NCBI RefSeq assembly: GCF_012726295.1
Contig: NZ_JABAOB010000008.1
Span: 248,001-312,000, forward strand
Direction: 5' to 3'
Length of the DNA: 64,000 nt
From: Chitinophaga sp. Ak27
Lineage (GTDB): Bacteria; Bacteroidota; Bacteroidia; Chitinophagales; Chitinophagaceae
Position numbers and translations under genes: made by a program. Below are positions 1 to 9,552 of this stretch, piece by piece (positions within the stretch are counted from its first letter, which is position 1; the number at the start of each line of letters is the position of its first letter). The notes below the pieces were generated by a model. It searched no databases. It saw only the letters and a list, made by a program, of their open reading frames with translations, and had not been told where the DNA came from.

Positions 1-779
1 ATAATACCTGTCATATCGACCAGGTATATGGCCAGAGTTGGGCTTTCCAGGTGGGCATGGACCGGGTGATTGACCGCGAAAAAACCTTGTCAGCATTAAA
101 GGCTTTATACCGTTATAATTACAAAGCGGATGTAGGGCCTTATATCGCGGCACATCCGGGTGGACGCCCTTATGCGCTCGCAGGTGAAGCCGGGATGATC
201 CTGAATACCAATCCTAAAAAAGAGCCTTATCCATTTGGCGTAAAAGACGCGTGGCAGCTGGGGTATTTCAACGAATGTATGACTGGCTTCGAACACCAGG
301 TGGCGGCGCATATGATGGCTGAGGGGATGACAGATGAAGCGCTTACGCTTACCCGTGCCGTACATGACCGCTACCATGCCGCTAAGCGTAATCCTTTTAA
401 TGAAATAGAATGCAGCGATCACTACGCCCGTGCCATGGCCAGCTACGGTACTTTTATTACCGCCAGCGGATTTGAATATCACGGTCCTAAAGGCTATATC
501 GCTTTCGCTCCCACCATGAATAAAGACAATTTCAAAGCCCCGTTTGTGACGGCGGAAGGCTGGGGTACTTATTCGCAGCATAAAGGGCATCATGCATTGC
601 TGCTGAAATATGGTAAGCTGACCTTGAACACCCTTCGCTTTCAGCATAGCAGCGCAAAGCAGGTGAAGCTGGGAAACAAGGCCATACCTTTTAAAGCAGA
701 AAACGGATTTGTTACTATACAGCTGGATCGGCCGATACAATTGCAGGCCGGTCAGCAGCTCGACATTACCATGGTATAA
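1..779 (+). CDS. GH116-like glucosidase, C-terminal part (5' end outside window)
   Basis: The frame is open to the left edge (codons start at base 3), so about 258 C-terminal residues are visible. They match the (alpha/alpha)6 catalytic domain of the GBA2/GH116 (DUF608) glycosidase family: an early DQVYGQSWAFQVG stretch, then NEIECSDHYARAMASYG and EYHGPKGYIAFAP. From family knowledge the Asp of the ECSDHYARA motif is the likely acid/base; the nucleophile Glu would lie upstream, outside the window. The last ~70 residues look like a small beta domain. The GTG at 51 is not a real start because similarity continues upstream of it. Substrate (beta-glucoside, xyloside or glucosylceramide-like) cannot be told from this part. 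No terminator is obvious between it and the next gene, 63 bases on. Confidence 0.8.
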   Translation, partial: NTCHIDQVYGQSWAFQVGMDRVIDREKTLSALKALYRYNYKADVGPYIAAHPGGRPYALAGEAGMILNTNPKKEPYPFGVKDAWQLGYFNECMTGFEHQVAAHMMAEGMTDEALTLTRAVHDRYHAAKRNPFNEIECSDHYARAMASYGTFITASGFEYHGPKGYIAFAPTMNKDNFKAPFVTAEGWGTYSQHKGHHALLLKYGKLTLNTLRFQHSSAKQVKLGNKAIPFKAENGFVTIQLDRPIQLQAGQQLDITMV

Positions 780-842
780 CAATTGCGTGCTGTCATGCAG
801 GAAAAATAAAATAAAGTACCTTACTGCCATAAAATTTTATCA

Positions 843-1400
843 ATGGCAGCATTAAAATTGTTCATGGTACTGTTGGGATGTAAGCCAGACGGCCGTCATA
901 CAGAACAGCATGATATATTCTTTGGTATTGGAAACCAGCTGAGAGACCTGATTCCAGATATGGAAGCTTTCTGGCCGGAAGCAAAAGGGAAGTTACATAT
1001 TGATGGTTTCCGGGAAGTGAATATTGTAGATGATCACCAGATCCGGGTGGTGGAAAGGAACGGACAGGAACCCGGCGACCGGCAACTGTTTTTCCTGAAC
1101 CTGGGTGGATATAAGCCGGACGAGATGGAAGAGTTTCATTATAAGATACTCAGTGTACAAAAAGATATCGGCGCCGCGATCCGGGCATCTAAGGAAACCG
1201 TCTTTTTTAAACATACCACTTTTGGTACCGCTACGTCTCACGTAGATGACAAGTATGGAGTAGATGTAGATGATATCTATATGGTGAAGGATATATTGCC
1301 ACCACATCTCAAAGAAAAATATACACTGGAAATAACGCCGGTATCAGGAGCCGTTTCTGATCCGCTGCAACTGGGGTATTTCCAGTTTAGCAAAATATAA
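843..1400 (+). CDS. DUF1543 domain protein
   Basis: A 185-residue soluble protein without signal peptide. The N-terminal half (KLFMVLLGCKPDGRHTEQHD, then FFGIG and a WPEAKGKLHIDGF-type segment) fits the DUF1543 family, and the second half (FLNLGGYKPDEMEEFHY) looks like the family's repeated or extended form. No biochemical function is known to me for this family, which occurs mostly in Bacteroidota and Proteobacteria as an orphan gene. It lies between a glycosidase and a secreted cytochrome lipoprotein, with a hairpin and T-run at 1541-1572 closing the unit. The ATG start follows the upstream gene by 63 bases. The family call is firm; the role is unknown. Confidence 0.75.
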   Translation: MAALKLFMVLLGCKPDGRHTEQHDIFFGIGNQLRDLIPDMEAFWPEAKGKLHIDGFREVNIVDDHQIRVVERNGQEPGDRQLFFLNLGGYKPDEMEEFHYKILSVQKDIGAAIRASKETVFFKHTTFGTATSHVDDKYGVDVDDIYMVKDILPPHLKEKYTLEITPVSGAVSDPLQLGYFQFSKI

Positions 1401-1540
1401 GTCCCGATGAGGGCTGTTTTTCATCTCAGAGGGGAAGCATTGGAAAAAATATTACACTAATGATCGTCCCTTTCATTTCCGGCATGGTATCTGTGCCGTA
1501 ACATACGAATTTTTATTCGGTGAAATGGATGACAATGATC

Positions 1541-1572
1541 ACCCGTTCCGGTTTCCCGGGACGGGTTTTTTT
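1541..1572 (+). terminator. Rho-independent terminator after the DUF1543 gene
   Basis: An imperfect GC-rich hairpin (ACCCGT paired with ACGGGT around a CCGG-rich core) is followed directly by a run of seven T. It sits between the DUF1543 gene and the large lipoprotein gene. Confidence 0.65.
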
Positions 1573-1630
1573 ATGCCATTAATTTTATTATTTTTAATAG
1601 TTGTAAAAATGACAATTAATAATTCCGCGT

Positions 1631-4600
1631 ATGAAACATATTTACTGGGTTGTCCTGATATTACCTGTTATTATTGGCGCTTGTCAGGCCAATAAGCCTA
1701 CGTCCACCGCAGAAGGCCCGCTCACCGAAGCGCAGCAGCGGTTACCTCAAAACGCGGTCAAAGGGCTCAAAACCCGGGAGGGATTGGAAACGACCCTCTT
1801 TGCCAGCGAACCTGCGATCATGAATCCTACCAATATGGACATTGACGAAAAGGGGAGGGTATGGATTACAGAAGCTTATAACTACCGTAATGAGCTCAAT
1901 CCCGGTCATCCCTATAAGCAGGCGGGCGACCGGATCATGATCCTGGAAGACCTGGATGGTGATGGGAAATCCGATACGGCTAAAGTATTTTACCAGGACA
2001 CCTGCATTAATGCTGCACTGGGTATTTGTGTACTGGGCAACAAAGTCATTGTGTCCTGTAGCCCCAATGTTTTTATTTTCACCGATACCGACGGCGATGA
2101 CAAGGCCGATAAGAAGGAGCTGCTATTCCGCGGGATTGGTGGTATCCAGCATGATCATGCCATCCACGCATTTACGTTTGGTCCGGATGGTAAATTGTAT
2201 TTCAACTTTGGCAATGCAGGGGATAGTATCCTTGACAGGAACGGCAACGTTATTAAAGATGCAGAAGGGCGACTGATTGCCAATAAAGGCATGCCATACC
2301 GGCAGGGTATGATTTTCCGCTGTAACCTGGATGGAAGTGACCTGGAAGTAATGGCACATAATTTTCGTAATAACTACGAAGTTGCGGTAGATGCTTTCGG
2401 CAATATGTGGCAGAGCGACAACGACGACGATGGCAACCGGGCTGTACGCATCAATTATATCCTGGAGCACGGTAATTATGGTTATACCGATGAAATGACC
2501 GGTGCTGGCTGGTCGAGCCGCCGTATGAACATGGAAGACTCTATTCCTTACCGGCATTGGCATTTGAATGATCCTGGCGTAGTGCCCAACCTGTTGCAAA
2601 CGGGTGCTGGTTCACCCACAGGGATGGTAGTATATGAAGGTGATTTATTACCTTCCATATTCCGCAACCAGATGATCCACGGGGAGCCGGGACATAACGT
2701 AGTGCGTGCCTACCCCGTGAAAAAGCAGGGCGGAGGTTATACGGCTACTATCGAAAACATACTGGAAAGTAGTACCGACCAATGGTTTCGTCCTTCCGAT
2801 GTAGGAGTGGCTCCGGATGGTTCGCTGTTTGTGGCTGACTGGTATGATCCGGGTGTAGGCGGCCACCAGGTAGCTGATCTCGACAGAGGGCGTATATTCC
2901 GTGTAGCCCCTGCGGGGAGTAAGTATAAAGTGTTGCCGCCGGTATTCAACACTGCAGCAGATGCAGTAACCGCACTTAAGAATCCCAATCTCAGTACCCG
3001 TTACCTGGCATGGACAAAGCTGCATAGTATGGGTGCATTAGCAGCAAAAGACCTGGAGAACCTGTACCATAGCAATAACCCGCGTTACCGGGCACGCGCC
3101 CTTTGGTTGCTCAGCAAGCTGCCTAACGGTGCAGACTATATCAAAACAGCGTTACAGGATAAAGATGAAGATATCCGTATTACGGCGATCCGTGCTGCAA
3201 AGGAAACAGGCGTGACTTATGGTAATATGCTGGTGACCGATCCATCGCCGGCTGTGCGCCGCCAGGCCCTGCTGGCTATGTATCATAGTCATGAGGCGGA
3301 TATGCCTGCCAACTGGGCGCTATTGGCGGCACAGTACGATGGTAAGGACCGCTGGTACCTCGAAGCGCTGGGCATTGCGGCAGATAGTAACTGGGCCGCC
3401 TGCTTCGATGCCTGGCGGAAACTACCACCCAACAAACAACATCCCGAGGCAGACAATGACATCATCTGGCGTGCCAGAACACCGGCAGCATTGCCGCTGT
3501 TGGCCGCATTGATTCAACGTAACGAAGAAGATCCCATGAAAAATAAACGCTACTTCCGGGCCTTCGACTTTTACCCCGCTAAAGAAAGTACGCCTGTTTT
3601 GTTGGGATTACTGAAAGGACATCATCCTAAACAGGATTATATCAATGCCCTGGCTTTTATGCAGTTGGATGCTGCCGCGTTACCAAGGACCGGAGAAATG
3701 GCGAAGCTACTTAATAACGCGTTGCAGGTATTTAAAGACAGAACAGAGTTCATAGACCTGGTGCGGAAGTATAAGCTACGCGATCAGAATGAAACACTGT
3801 TACAAACGATCCTGAATAACCCGGCCAAGGACATACAGGGCTATGCCATGAAAACGCTGATTGAATGCGGTGGGCAAGCGCTGGTGGTGAAACGCCTCCA
3901 GGGCAAAGACACAGCTGCGGCCTATATCCTGGTGGAAGCCATGGGTAAGGCCCAGGACCGGCCCAACCGCGAGCTGTTGACCTCACTTATCCGTAATAAA
4001 GTATACCCGGCTCCGTTACGTGAGCTGGCTGCGCGCAACCTGGGTCGTGGATGGGATGGATACGCTGATTTATGGAGCCTTGTAGAACGTAAGTTGTTAC
4101 CGGCCGACCTGGATACGGTCACAAAAGAAGTGCTTACCCATGCCTGGCGCCAGGATGTGAAAGCTAAGGCAGTAGCATATTACGAGCCGGCGGTTGTGAA
4201 CAAGGCGTTGCCACCTGTTGAAAAATTGCTGGCTATCAAGGGAGATATGCCGAATGGTAAAAAGGTGTTTGCAAGCTATTGCAGTTCCTGTCATCTGGCA
4301 GGAAACACCGGGGTGAATTTTGGTCCTGCACTATCAGAAATAGGCAGCAAGCTTCCCAAAAGTGCCATTTATGAAGCCATTATCCACCCTGACGCCGGTA
4401 TCAGCTTTGGCTTTGAAGGTTACTTCTTCCAGCTGAAAGACGGCTCACAGGTGCTGGGATATATTGCCAGTCAAACCGATGAAGAAATAGATGTGCGTAT
4501 GGCCGGAGGACAAGGGGTTAAATTAAAGAAAACAAATATTGCTTCCCGGAAAGCATATGAGCATTCGTTAATGCCTACGGGCCTGGCTACCGCTATGTCT

Positions 4601-4651
4601 CAGCAGGAGCTGGTTGACCTGGTAGAATACCTGGCGGCCTTAAAAAAGTAG
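1631..4651 (+). CDS. PVC-type heme-binding lipoprotein (propeller, HEAT-like, cytochrome c)
   Basis: A 1006-residue protein with a lipoprotein signal (lipobox IIGAC, Cys18), so probably anchored in the periplasm or at the cell surface. Residues ~50-430 form a beta-propeller like the 'membrane-bound dehydrogenase' domain (DLDGDGKSD, DTDGDDKAD repeats; FVADWYDPGVGGHQ near its end). Residues ~440-840 look like alpha-helical HEAT-type repeats. A C-terminal cytochrome c domain carries CSSCH (C884, C887, H888) and a late LMPTGL Met suitable as axial ligand. This order is that of the PVC-type heme-binding proteins common in Planctomycetes and Bacteroidota, thought to act as sugar or polyol dehydrogenases. 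The substrate is unknown. No partner gene is adjacent; a strong terminator follows. Confidence 0.85.
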   Translation: MKHIYWVVLILPVIIGACQANKPTSTAEGPLTEAQQRLPQNAVKGLKTREGLETTLFASEPAIMNPTNMDIDEKGRVWITEAYNYRNELNPGHPYKQAGDRIMILEDLDGDGKSDTAKVFYQDTCINAALGICVLGNKVIVSCSPNVFIFTDTDGDDKADKKELLFRGIGGIQHDHAIHAFTFGPDGKLYFNFGNAGDSILDRNGNVIKDAEGRLIANKGMPYRQGMIFRCNLDGSDLEVMAHNFRNNYEVAVDAFGNMWQSDNDDDGNRAVRINYILEHGNYGYTDEMTGAGWSSRRMNMEDSIPYRHWHLNDPGVVPNLLQTGAGSPTGMVVYEGDLLPSIFRNQMIHGEPGHNVVRAYPVKKQGGGYTATIENILESSTDQWFRPSDVGVAPDGSLFVADWYDPGVGGHQVADLDRGRIFRVAPAGSKYKVLPPVFNTAADAVTALKNPNLSTRYLAWTKLHSMGALAAKDLENLYHSNNPRYRARALWLLSKLPNGADYIKTALQDKDEDIRITAIRAAKETGVTYGNMLVTDPSPAVRRQALLAMYHSHEADMPANWALLAAQYDGKDRWYLEALGIAADSNWAACFDAWRKLPPNKQHPEADNDIIWRARTPAALPLLAALIQRNEEDPMKNKRYFRAFDFYPAKESTPVLLGLLKGHHPKQDYINALAFMQLDAAALPRTGEMAKLLNNALQVFKDRTEFIDLVRKYKLRDQNETLLQTILNNPAKDIQGYAMKTLIECGGQALVVKRLQGKDTAAAYILVEAMGKAQDRPNRELLTSLIRNKVYPAPLRELAARNLGRGWDGYADLWSLVERKLLPADLDTVTKEVLTHAWRQDVKAKAVAYYEPAVVNKALPPVEKLLAIKGDMPNGKKVFASYCSSCHLAGNTGVNFGPALSEIGSKLPKSAIYEAIIHPDAGISFGFEGYFFQLKDGSQVLGYIASQTDEEIDVRMAGGQGVKLKKTNIASRKAYEHSLMPTGLATAMSQQELVDLVEYLAALKK

Positions 4652-4672
4652 TGGAGCCCGATTTAGAGCTTA

Positions 4673-4703
4673 GCCGCGCCGGTGCTCCCGGCGCGGCTTT
4701 TTT
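4673..4703 (+). terminator. Rho-independent terminator
   Basis: A perfect 8-bp GC stem (GCCGCGCC with GGCGCGGC, 9-base loop) followed by six T, just after the cytochrome lipoprotein and touching the end of the convergent thiolase gene. Confidence 0.85.
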
Positions 4704-5964
4704 ATCGTTCCAGTATGGCTGTTACGCCCATACCACCGGCGGTGCAAATAGAAATGAGCGCCCGGCCGCTACCACGCTGCTGCAATATTTTGGCCGTTTG
4801 TGCTACAATGCGGGCGCCGGTAGCAGCAAAAGGATGGCCGATAGCTACGCTGCCGCCACGCGTGTTGAGTTTACTGCGGTTGATGCTGCCGAGTGGTGTA
4901 TCCCAGCCCAGCTTCTTACAGTAGGCCGCATTTTCCCAGGCTTTGAGGGTACAAAGCACTTGCCCGCAAAATGCTTCATGAATTTCATATACGTCGAAGT
5001 CCTGCAGGCGCAGTTGATTGCGCTTCAGTAAACGGGCCACTGCATAGGTGGGGGCCATCAGCAGTCCTTCTCCGTGCACATAGTCTACCGCGGCCGATTC
5101 GGCATCTACCAGGTGGGCTTGCACCGGCCAGTTTTGTTGCTGGGCATATTCTTCGGAGGCGAGCAAGAGGGCCGCAGCGCCATCGGTATACAAAGTGCTG
5201 TTGCCTGCCGTCAGCGTACCGTTTCCGCTGAAGTCGAAGGCTGGCTTCAGCGCAGCCAGTTTTTCGGGCGTGGTATCTGCGCGTACAATGGTATCTCTTT
5301 CTACTGCTTTGAAGGGCATTACCAGGTCATTAAAAAAGCCGTCGTTATACGCTTTGGCTGCGTTCATATGGCTTTGATAGGCCAGGGCATCCTGCTCTTG
5401 CCGGGTAATGCCCCATTCCTTCACCATCTTTTCGGTATGTTGCCCCATAGACAGGCCTGTTCTGGGTTCCACGATAGAAGGATATACCGGGGACAGATCT
5501 TTGAACCGGATAGTCGCCAGTATTTTTAGCCGTTCTCCCAGCGATTTTGCAGCGCGTAAATCTACCAGTTTCCAGGCCAGCTGTTGTTTAAACAACAGGG
5601 GGATATCGCTGTTGGTGTCGCTGCCTCCACTGATGCCGGTGTCTATTTGTCCGCAGGCAATGCGGAGACCGAGTTGTATCGTAGCATCCAAACTGGTGCC
5701 ACAGGCTCTTTGCAGGTTATAGGCGGGCGTATGTGGATCGAGGGCAGTGCCCATAATACATTCCCTGGCAAAGTTCCATTCGGTGGAGCGGTTCAACAGG
5801 GCGCCCAGGGCCACTTCGCCTATTCTTTTTCCTTCCAGTCCATAACGCGTAACGAGCGTATTGAGACAGGCGGTCAGCATTTCCTGGTTGCTGATATGAT
5901 TATATTCCTTGAAGGATTTTACGAAAGGGATGCGTACTCCACCAATAATAGCGACCTTTTTCAT
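4702..5964 (-). CDS. Acetyl-CoA C-acetyltransferase (thiolase)
   Basis: A 420-residue thiolase with all catalytic elements: the nucleophilic Cys88 in RACGTSLDA, His377 in GHPFAATGAR and Cys407 in CTAGGMG. Thiolases condense two acyl-CoA or cleave 3-ketoacyl-CoA with CoA; the length and the N-terminal VAIIGGVRIPFVKS resemble the FadI/FadA degradative group more than the ~390-residue biosynthetic enzymes. It stands alone on this strand. No 3-hydroxyacyl-CoA dehydrogenase is adjacent, so the pathway (fatty acid oxidation or acetoacetyl-CoA formation) is inferred from the family only. The start ATG gives the usual MKKVAIIGG beginning. Confidence 0.9.
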   Translation of the reverse strand: MKKVAIIGGVRIPFVKSFKEYNHISNQEMLTACLNTLVTRYGLEGKRIGEVALGALLNRSTEWNFARECIMGTALDPHTPAYNLQRACGTSLDATIQLGLRIACGQIDTGISGGSDTNSDIPLLFKQQLAWKLVDLRAAKSLGERLKILATIRFKDLSPVYPSIVEPRTGLSMGQHTEKMVKEWGITRQEQDALAYQSHMNAAKAYNDGFFNDLVMPFKAVERDTIVRADTTPEKLAALKPAFDFSGNGTLTAGNSTLYTDGAAALLLASEEYAQQQNWPVQAHLVDAESAAVDYVHGEGLLMAPTYAVARLLKRNQLRLQDFDVYEIHEAFCGQVLCTLKAWENAAYCKKLGWDTPLGSINRSKLNTRGGSVAIGHPFAATGARIVAQTAKILQQRGSGRALISICTAGGMGVTAILER

Positions 5965-6136
5965 AAGGAAATGCTTTTGCTAAAGTTAACGAATCCGGGT
6001 TGATTTTCCTGTTCACTATTGAACCTGCCTGTTCATTTACGGACGGTGATAAGAATAGCATAAGCCCGTCCCTGGCTGTTTTGTATATTGGCTTGCTTTC
6101 TGTGCCGTATCAGCGCACCGCATAAAATGATAATGT

Positions 6137-8515
6137 ATGATGCAGCTTCATTGGTTTAAAACAGCCTGGAGGAATATCCGTAGTAATCGCTTTTTCGCCC
6201 TGATTAATCTCGTTGGGTTAACAGCGGGATTTGCAGGCGCTATGCTGATTTTTTGCCTGGTATATTATCATCTGAGCTTTGATAATTTTCACCAGGATGG
6301 GGACCGCATTTATCGCATGGTGTCTGCTTCCCATTATGAAGAGGATGATTATTCCCAGGGAGTACAGCAGCCCGTAGGGAAAGCTTTCCGGAATGATTAT
6401 ACCTATGGCGAGTATACCGCCATGCGCGCCAGTCTGGGAGCGCCGCAGATCAGCATTGGCAGCGGCGCCGCAAAGAAGATATTTAATAGCGAAGCGGCCT
6501 ATGTAGAAGCCGATTATTTCCGGATTTTTAATTATCCATTTGTCCGTGGCAATGCGGCTGTATTAGCAGTGCCTGATCAGGCAATCATTACAGAGAAGGA
6601 GGCAACACGTTTTTTTTCCGGAACAGACCCTATCGGACAACAATTCGTTATTAATAACGGGAATACCTATACGGTAGCCGGGGTGCTGAAAGATATTCCA
6701 TCCAATACCAGCAACCGGCAACAGGTATACTTATCTTATGCCAACTATAAAAAAGCCAATCCCTGGATGGGGGGAGATAGCAGTTGGGCCGCGGTGTCCA
6801 GCGGGGTACAGTGTTTCGTGAAATTACGCCCGGGGATATCCGCCGCAGCGGTAGAGAAGGTATTCCCGGCATTTCTCTCCAAATATATATCCCCGGAGGG
6901 GGCCAGACATGCTTCGTTGTTCCTGCAGCCATTAAGTGATATTCATTTTAACAGGACTTATGATGGCCAGATAGAAAAGAAGCAGCTATGGGTACTGGCT
7001 ACAGTAGGCTTATTCCTGGTGCTTATGGCTGGTATCAATTGTGTAAACCTGGCTACCGCCCGCCTGTTTTACCGTTCAAGGGAAGCGGGCGTACGAAAAG
7101 TACTGGGAAGCTCGCCATTGCAGATACGCTGGCAGTTTATAACGGAAACGTCGATACTGGTGTTTGCTGCAATGATATTGTCCCTGTTTACGGCGTATGC
7201 CGCGTTGCCGTCGTTCAATCAATTATTTGATACCACTATTAGTTCCGTTGCTTTTTATCAGCCCGTTTTTATTGGGTTTTCCGTGACGCTTTTTGTAACG
7301 GTATCCCTGCTGGTAGGTTATTACCCGGGTATGCTGTTGTCGCGCTTAAAGCCAACGGAAACCATCAAGGGGAAGCTGGGGACGACCCGTACAGCGGGAG
7401 TGCCGCTGCGGAAGGTGTTGGTGGTAGCGCAATTTACGATAGTGTTGTTTATGATCAGTTGTACCCTTATCATTTCGCGGCAAATGAAGGCCTCCATGGA
7501 TACCGATATCGGTTTTAATAAAACCGGTATTGTAATGGTAGATGTGCCAACCCAGGAGATGTCGGCCATAGAAACAATACGTCATCGCGTGGGTACGCTG
7601 GCTGGTGTGAACGGACTTAGTTTCTGTTATTCCCCGCCCATGTCTAACATGTACAACCTGAATGATTTTGAATTTGAAAATGCTACCACAAAAACCGGTT
7701 TCCGCATCAATGAAAAGGCAGCAGATACCAGTTATCTGCGAACTTTTGGCTTGCAGCTGGTGGCCGGCAGGAATATTGCCGGCGGCGATACTGCAGCTAC
7801 CTGCCTGGTGAATGAAACGTTTGTAAAACGCATGAAGTATACGCCGGAGCAAATACTGGGAAAAAGAATGACCACCTTTGGCAGGAGAGCTGTTATTACC
7901 GGTGTGGTAAAAGATTTTCATACGAACGATTTTCATGAAGAGATAGCGCCGGTATGCCTGGCGGGCAATTACTCGTCTTATGGCAGGTGTGCGGTAGCGA
8001 TGGATATGCGTAAGGCGCAGCAATTGTTGCCCGCAATGGAGAAAGTTTGGAAAGAAGTATTTCCCGACTATGGCTGGTCTTATAATTTCCTGGACGACAG
8101 CATCCGTAACATGTATCATACGGAGGAAACGCTGCTGAAGCTAATAGAGATCTTTTCCTTCCTGGCTATCCTGGTGGGCTGCATCGGCTTATTTGGTATG
8201 GTATCGTTTATGGCCGTACAGAAGAAAAAAGAGATAGGCGTAAGAAAAGTGCTGGGCGCAAGCGTGACTTCTATCCTGTGGCTGTTTATGAAAGAGTTTA
8301 TGCAGTTGTTGCTGATGGCATTGCTGGTAGCTATCCCTGTAGCCTGGTATGTGATGCATCGCTGGTTGCAGGACTTTGTGTTCCGGCTTACTTTAAAGCC
8401 CGGCTATTTCGTAATGCCGGTGTTGATAACAACGGCATTGGTGCTGCTGACGATTAGTATGAAGTCGGTAAGGGCTGCCTTATCAAACCCGGTGCAAAGT
8501 TTGAGGAGTGAATAA
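6137..8515 (+). CDS. FtsX/MacB-type ABC transporter permease
   Basis: A 792-residue membrane protein with the Bacteroidota duplicated-FtsX layout: TM1 at ~17-37, a large periplasmic MacB-PCD domain, three TM helices at ~285-400, TM5 at ~425-445, a second periplasmic domain, and three C-terminal TMs from ~670. EAGVRKVLGSS and KEIGVRKVLGAS, the cytoplasmic signature of each half, are both present. Such proteins work with a separate ATPase in lipoprotein or peptide efflux and in mechanotransmission; no ATPase gene is next to it, so the partner is elsewhere. Two overlapping ATGs occur at the start; the first is used. The gene converges with the downstream dehydrogenase. Confidence 0.88.
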   Translation: MMQLHWFKTAWRNIRSNRFFALINLVGLTAGFAGAMLIFCLVYYHLSFDNFHQDGDRIYRMVSASHYEEDDYSQGVQQPVGKAFRNDYTYGEYTAMRASLGAPQISIGSGAAKKIFNSEAAYVEADYFRIFNYPFVRGNAAVLAVPDQAIITEKEATRFFSGTDPIGQQFVINNGNTYTVAGVLKDIPSNTSNRQQVYLSYANYKKANPWMGGDSSWAAVSSGVQCFVKLRPGISAAAVEKVFPAFLSKYISPEGARHASLFLQPLSDIHFNRTYDGQIEKKQLWVLATVGLFLVLMAGINCVNLATARLFYRSREAGVRKVLGSSPLQIRWQFITETSILVFAAMILSLFTAYAALPSFNQLFDTTISSVAFYQPVFIGFSVTLFVTVSLLVGYYPGMLLSRLKPTETIKGKLGTTRTAGVPLRKVLVVAQFTIVLFMISCTLIISRQMKASMDTDIGFNKTGIVMVDVPTQEMSAIETIRHRVGTLAGVNGLSFCYSPPMSNMYNLNDFEFENATTKTGFRINEKAADTSYLRTFGLQLVAGRNIAGGDTAATCLVNETFVKRMKYTPEQILGKRMTTFGRRAVITGVVKDFHTNDFHEEIAPVCLAGNYSSYGRCAVAMDMRKAQQLLPAMEKVWKEVFPDYGWSYNFLDDSIRNMYHTEETLLKLIEIFSFLAILVGCIGLFGMVSFMAVQKKKEIGVRKVLGASVTSILWLFMKEFMQLLLMALLVAIPVAWYVMHRWLQDFVFRLTLKPGYFVMPVLITTALVLLTISMKSVRAALSNPVQSLRSE

Positions 8516-8550
8516 CTTCAAACGATGCTTGCTGGCTATAATGCAGGTAA

Positions 8551-9525
8551 CTACAAAGCATAAATATGGTTTACCGGGTTCGGTACAGGTTGCCCCTGGA
8601 ATGCGGCAATAATATTTTGTGCGGCAATGCGCGACATAGCATTGCGTGTTTCTACCGTTGCTGATCCGATATGTGGTAACACCGCCACCGTAGGCATTTG
8701 CAGCAACGGATTATCAGGCTGCATGGGTTCCGGGTTGGTTACATCCAGGCCTGCGCCCCATATCTGTCCTGTTTCCAGTGCAGCGATGAGATCTGTTTCA
8801 TTGTGAATACCACCCCTGGCGGCATTAATGAAAATGGCGGAAGGTTTCATTTTCGCGAATGTGTCTTTGTTGAATTTCTCTTTGGTTTCCGGTGTAAGAG
8901 AGGTATGTACACTGAGTACATCGCTTTGTTCGAGCAGTTCATCGAAGCTCACCCATTGGGCGTTGAGTGCTTTTTCGGCGGCTTCATTACGATGCCGGTT
9001 GCAGTAAATAATTTTCATGTCAAACGCTGCGCGGCATCGCTGGGCCATTACGCTGCCTATGTTGCCAAGTCCCCAGATACCTAATGTTTTTCCTTCTATA
9101 TCTACTCCCAGGTTGGCCGTAGGAGAGGAGAAGCCCCACTCGCCTTTAATGATTCTTTTATGATGATAGAATGCCTTTCTGGCTACGGCGAGCATCAGCA
9201 GGAAAGCGGTATCGGCAGTGGCATTACTCAGTACGCCGGGCGTGTTGGTAATCTGTATACCTAGTTCGGTAGCGGCTTTCAGGTCTACATTGTCGTAGCC
9301 TACTGATAGCAGGCTGATTATTTTCAGGTGCTGGCAATGTTCCAGGAGTGGGCGATCAATTTTTCTGCCCCCGGCAAATAACAAGGCATCATTTTCCTTA
9401 CATTTTGCAATCATCTCTTCGAGACTCATTTCCCGCGGTTCGCTCCACTGAGTAACGGTAATGCCTGCACGCTCCAGTAGTGCAAGACCGTCTTCAGGAA
9501 TAATCCTGGTGGTAAATACCTTCAT
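8551..9525 (-). CDS. D-isomer 2-hydroxyacid dehydrogenase (glyoxylate/hydroxypyruvate reductase type)
   Basis: A 324-residue NAD(P)-dependent dehydrogenase. The Rossmann GLGNIG lies at 152-157, and the catalytic triad is Arg237 (AARGG), Glu266 (NPEP) and His285 (LPHIGSA). The order and length fit GhrB/GyaR-type glyoxylate or hydroxypyruvate reductases; family members also reduce 2-ketogluconate, so the substrate remains open. It starts 27 bases after the end of the P-type ATPase gene on the same strand and is probably cotranscribed with it, though no functional link is evident. Confidence 0.88.
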   Translation of the reverse strand: MKVFTTRIIPEDGLALLERAGITVTQWSEPREMSLEEMIAKCKENDALLFAGGRKIDRPLLEHCQHLKIISLLSVGYDNVDLKAATELGIQITNTPGVLSNATADTAFLLMLAVARKAFYHHKRIIKGEWGFSSPTANLGVDIEGKTLGIWGLGNIGSVMAQRCRAAFDMKIIYCNRHRNEAAEKALNAQWVSFDELLEQSDVLSVHTSLTPETKEKFNKDTFAKMKPSAIFINAARGGIHNETDLIAALETGQIWGAGLDVTNPEPMQPDNPLLQMPTVAVLPHIGSATVETRNAMSRIAAQNIIAAFQGQPVPNPVNHIYAL

Positions 9526-9552
9526 ACATCTATTGCTTTAATATCGGGTAAA

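Noticed and set aside
105..830. 241-residue antisense frame under the GH116 fragment
   Set aside because: The plus strand carries clear GH116 motifs over the same bases; the antisense product has no family features.
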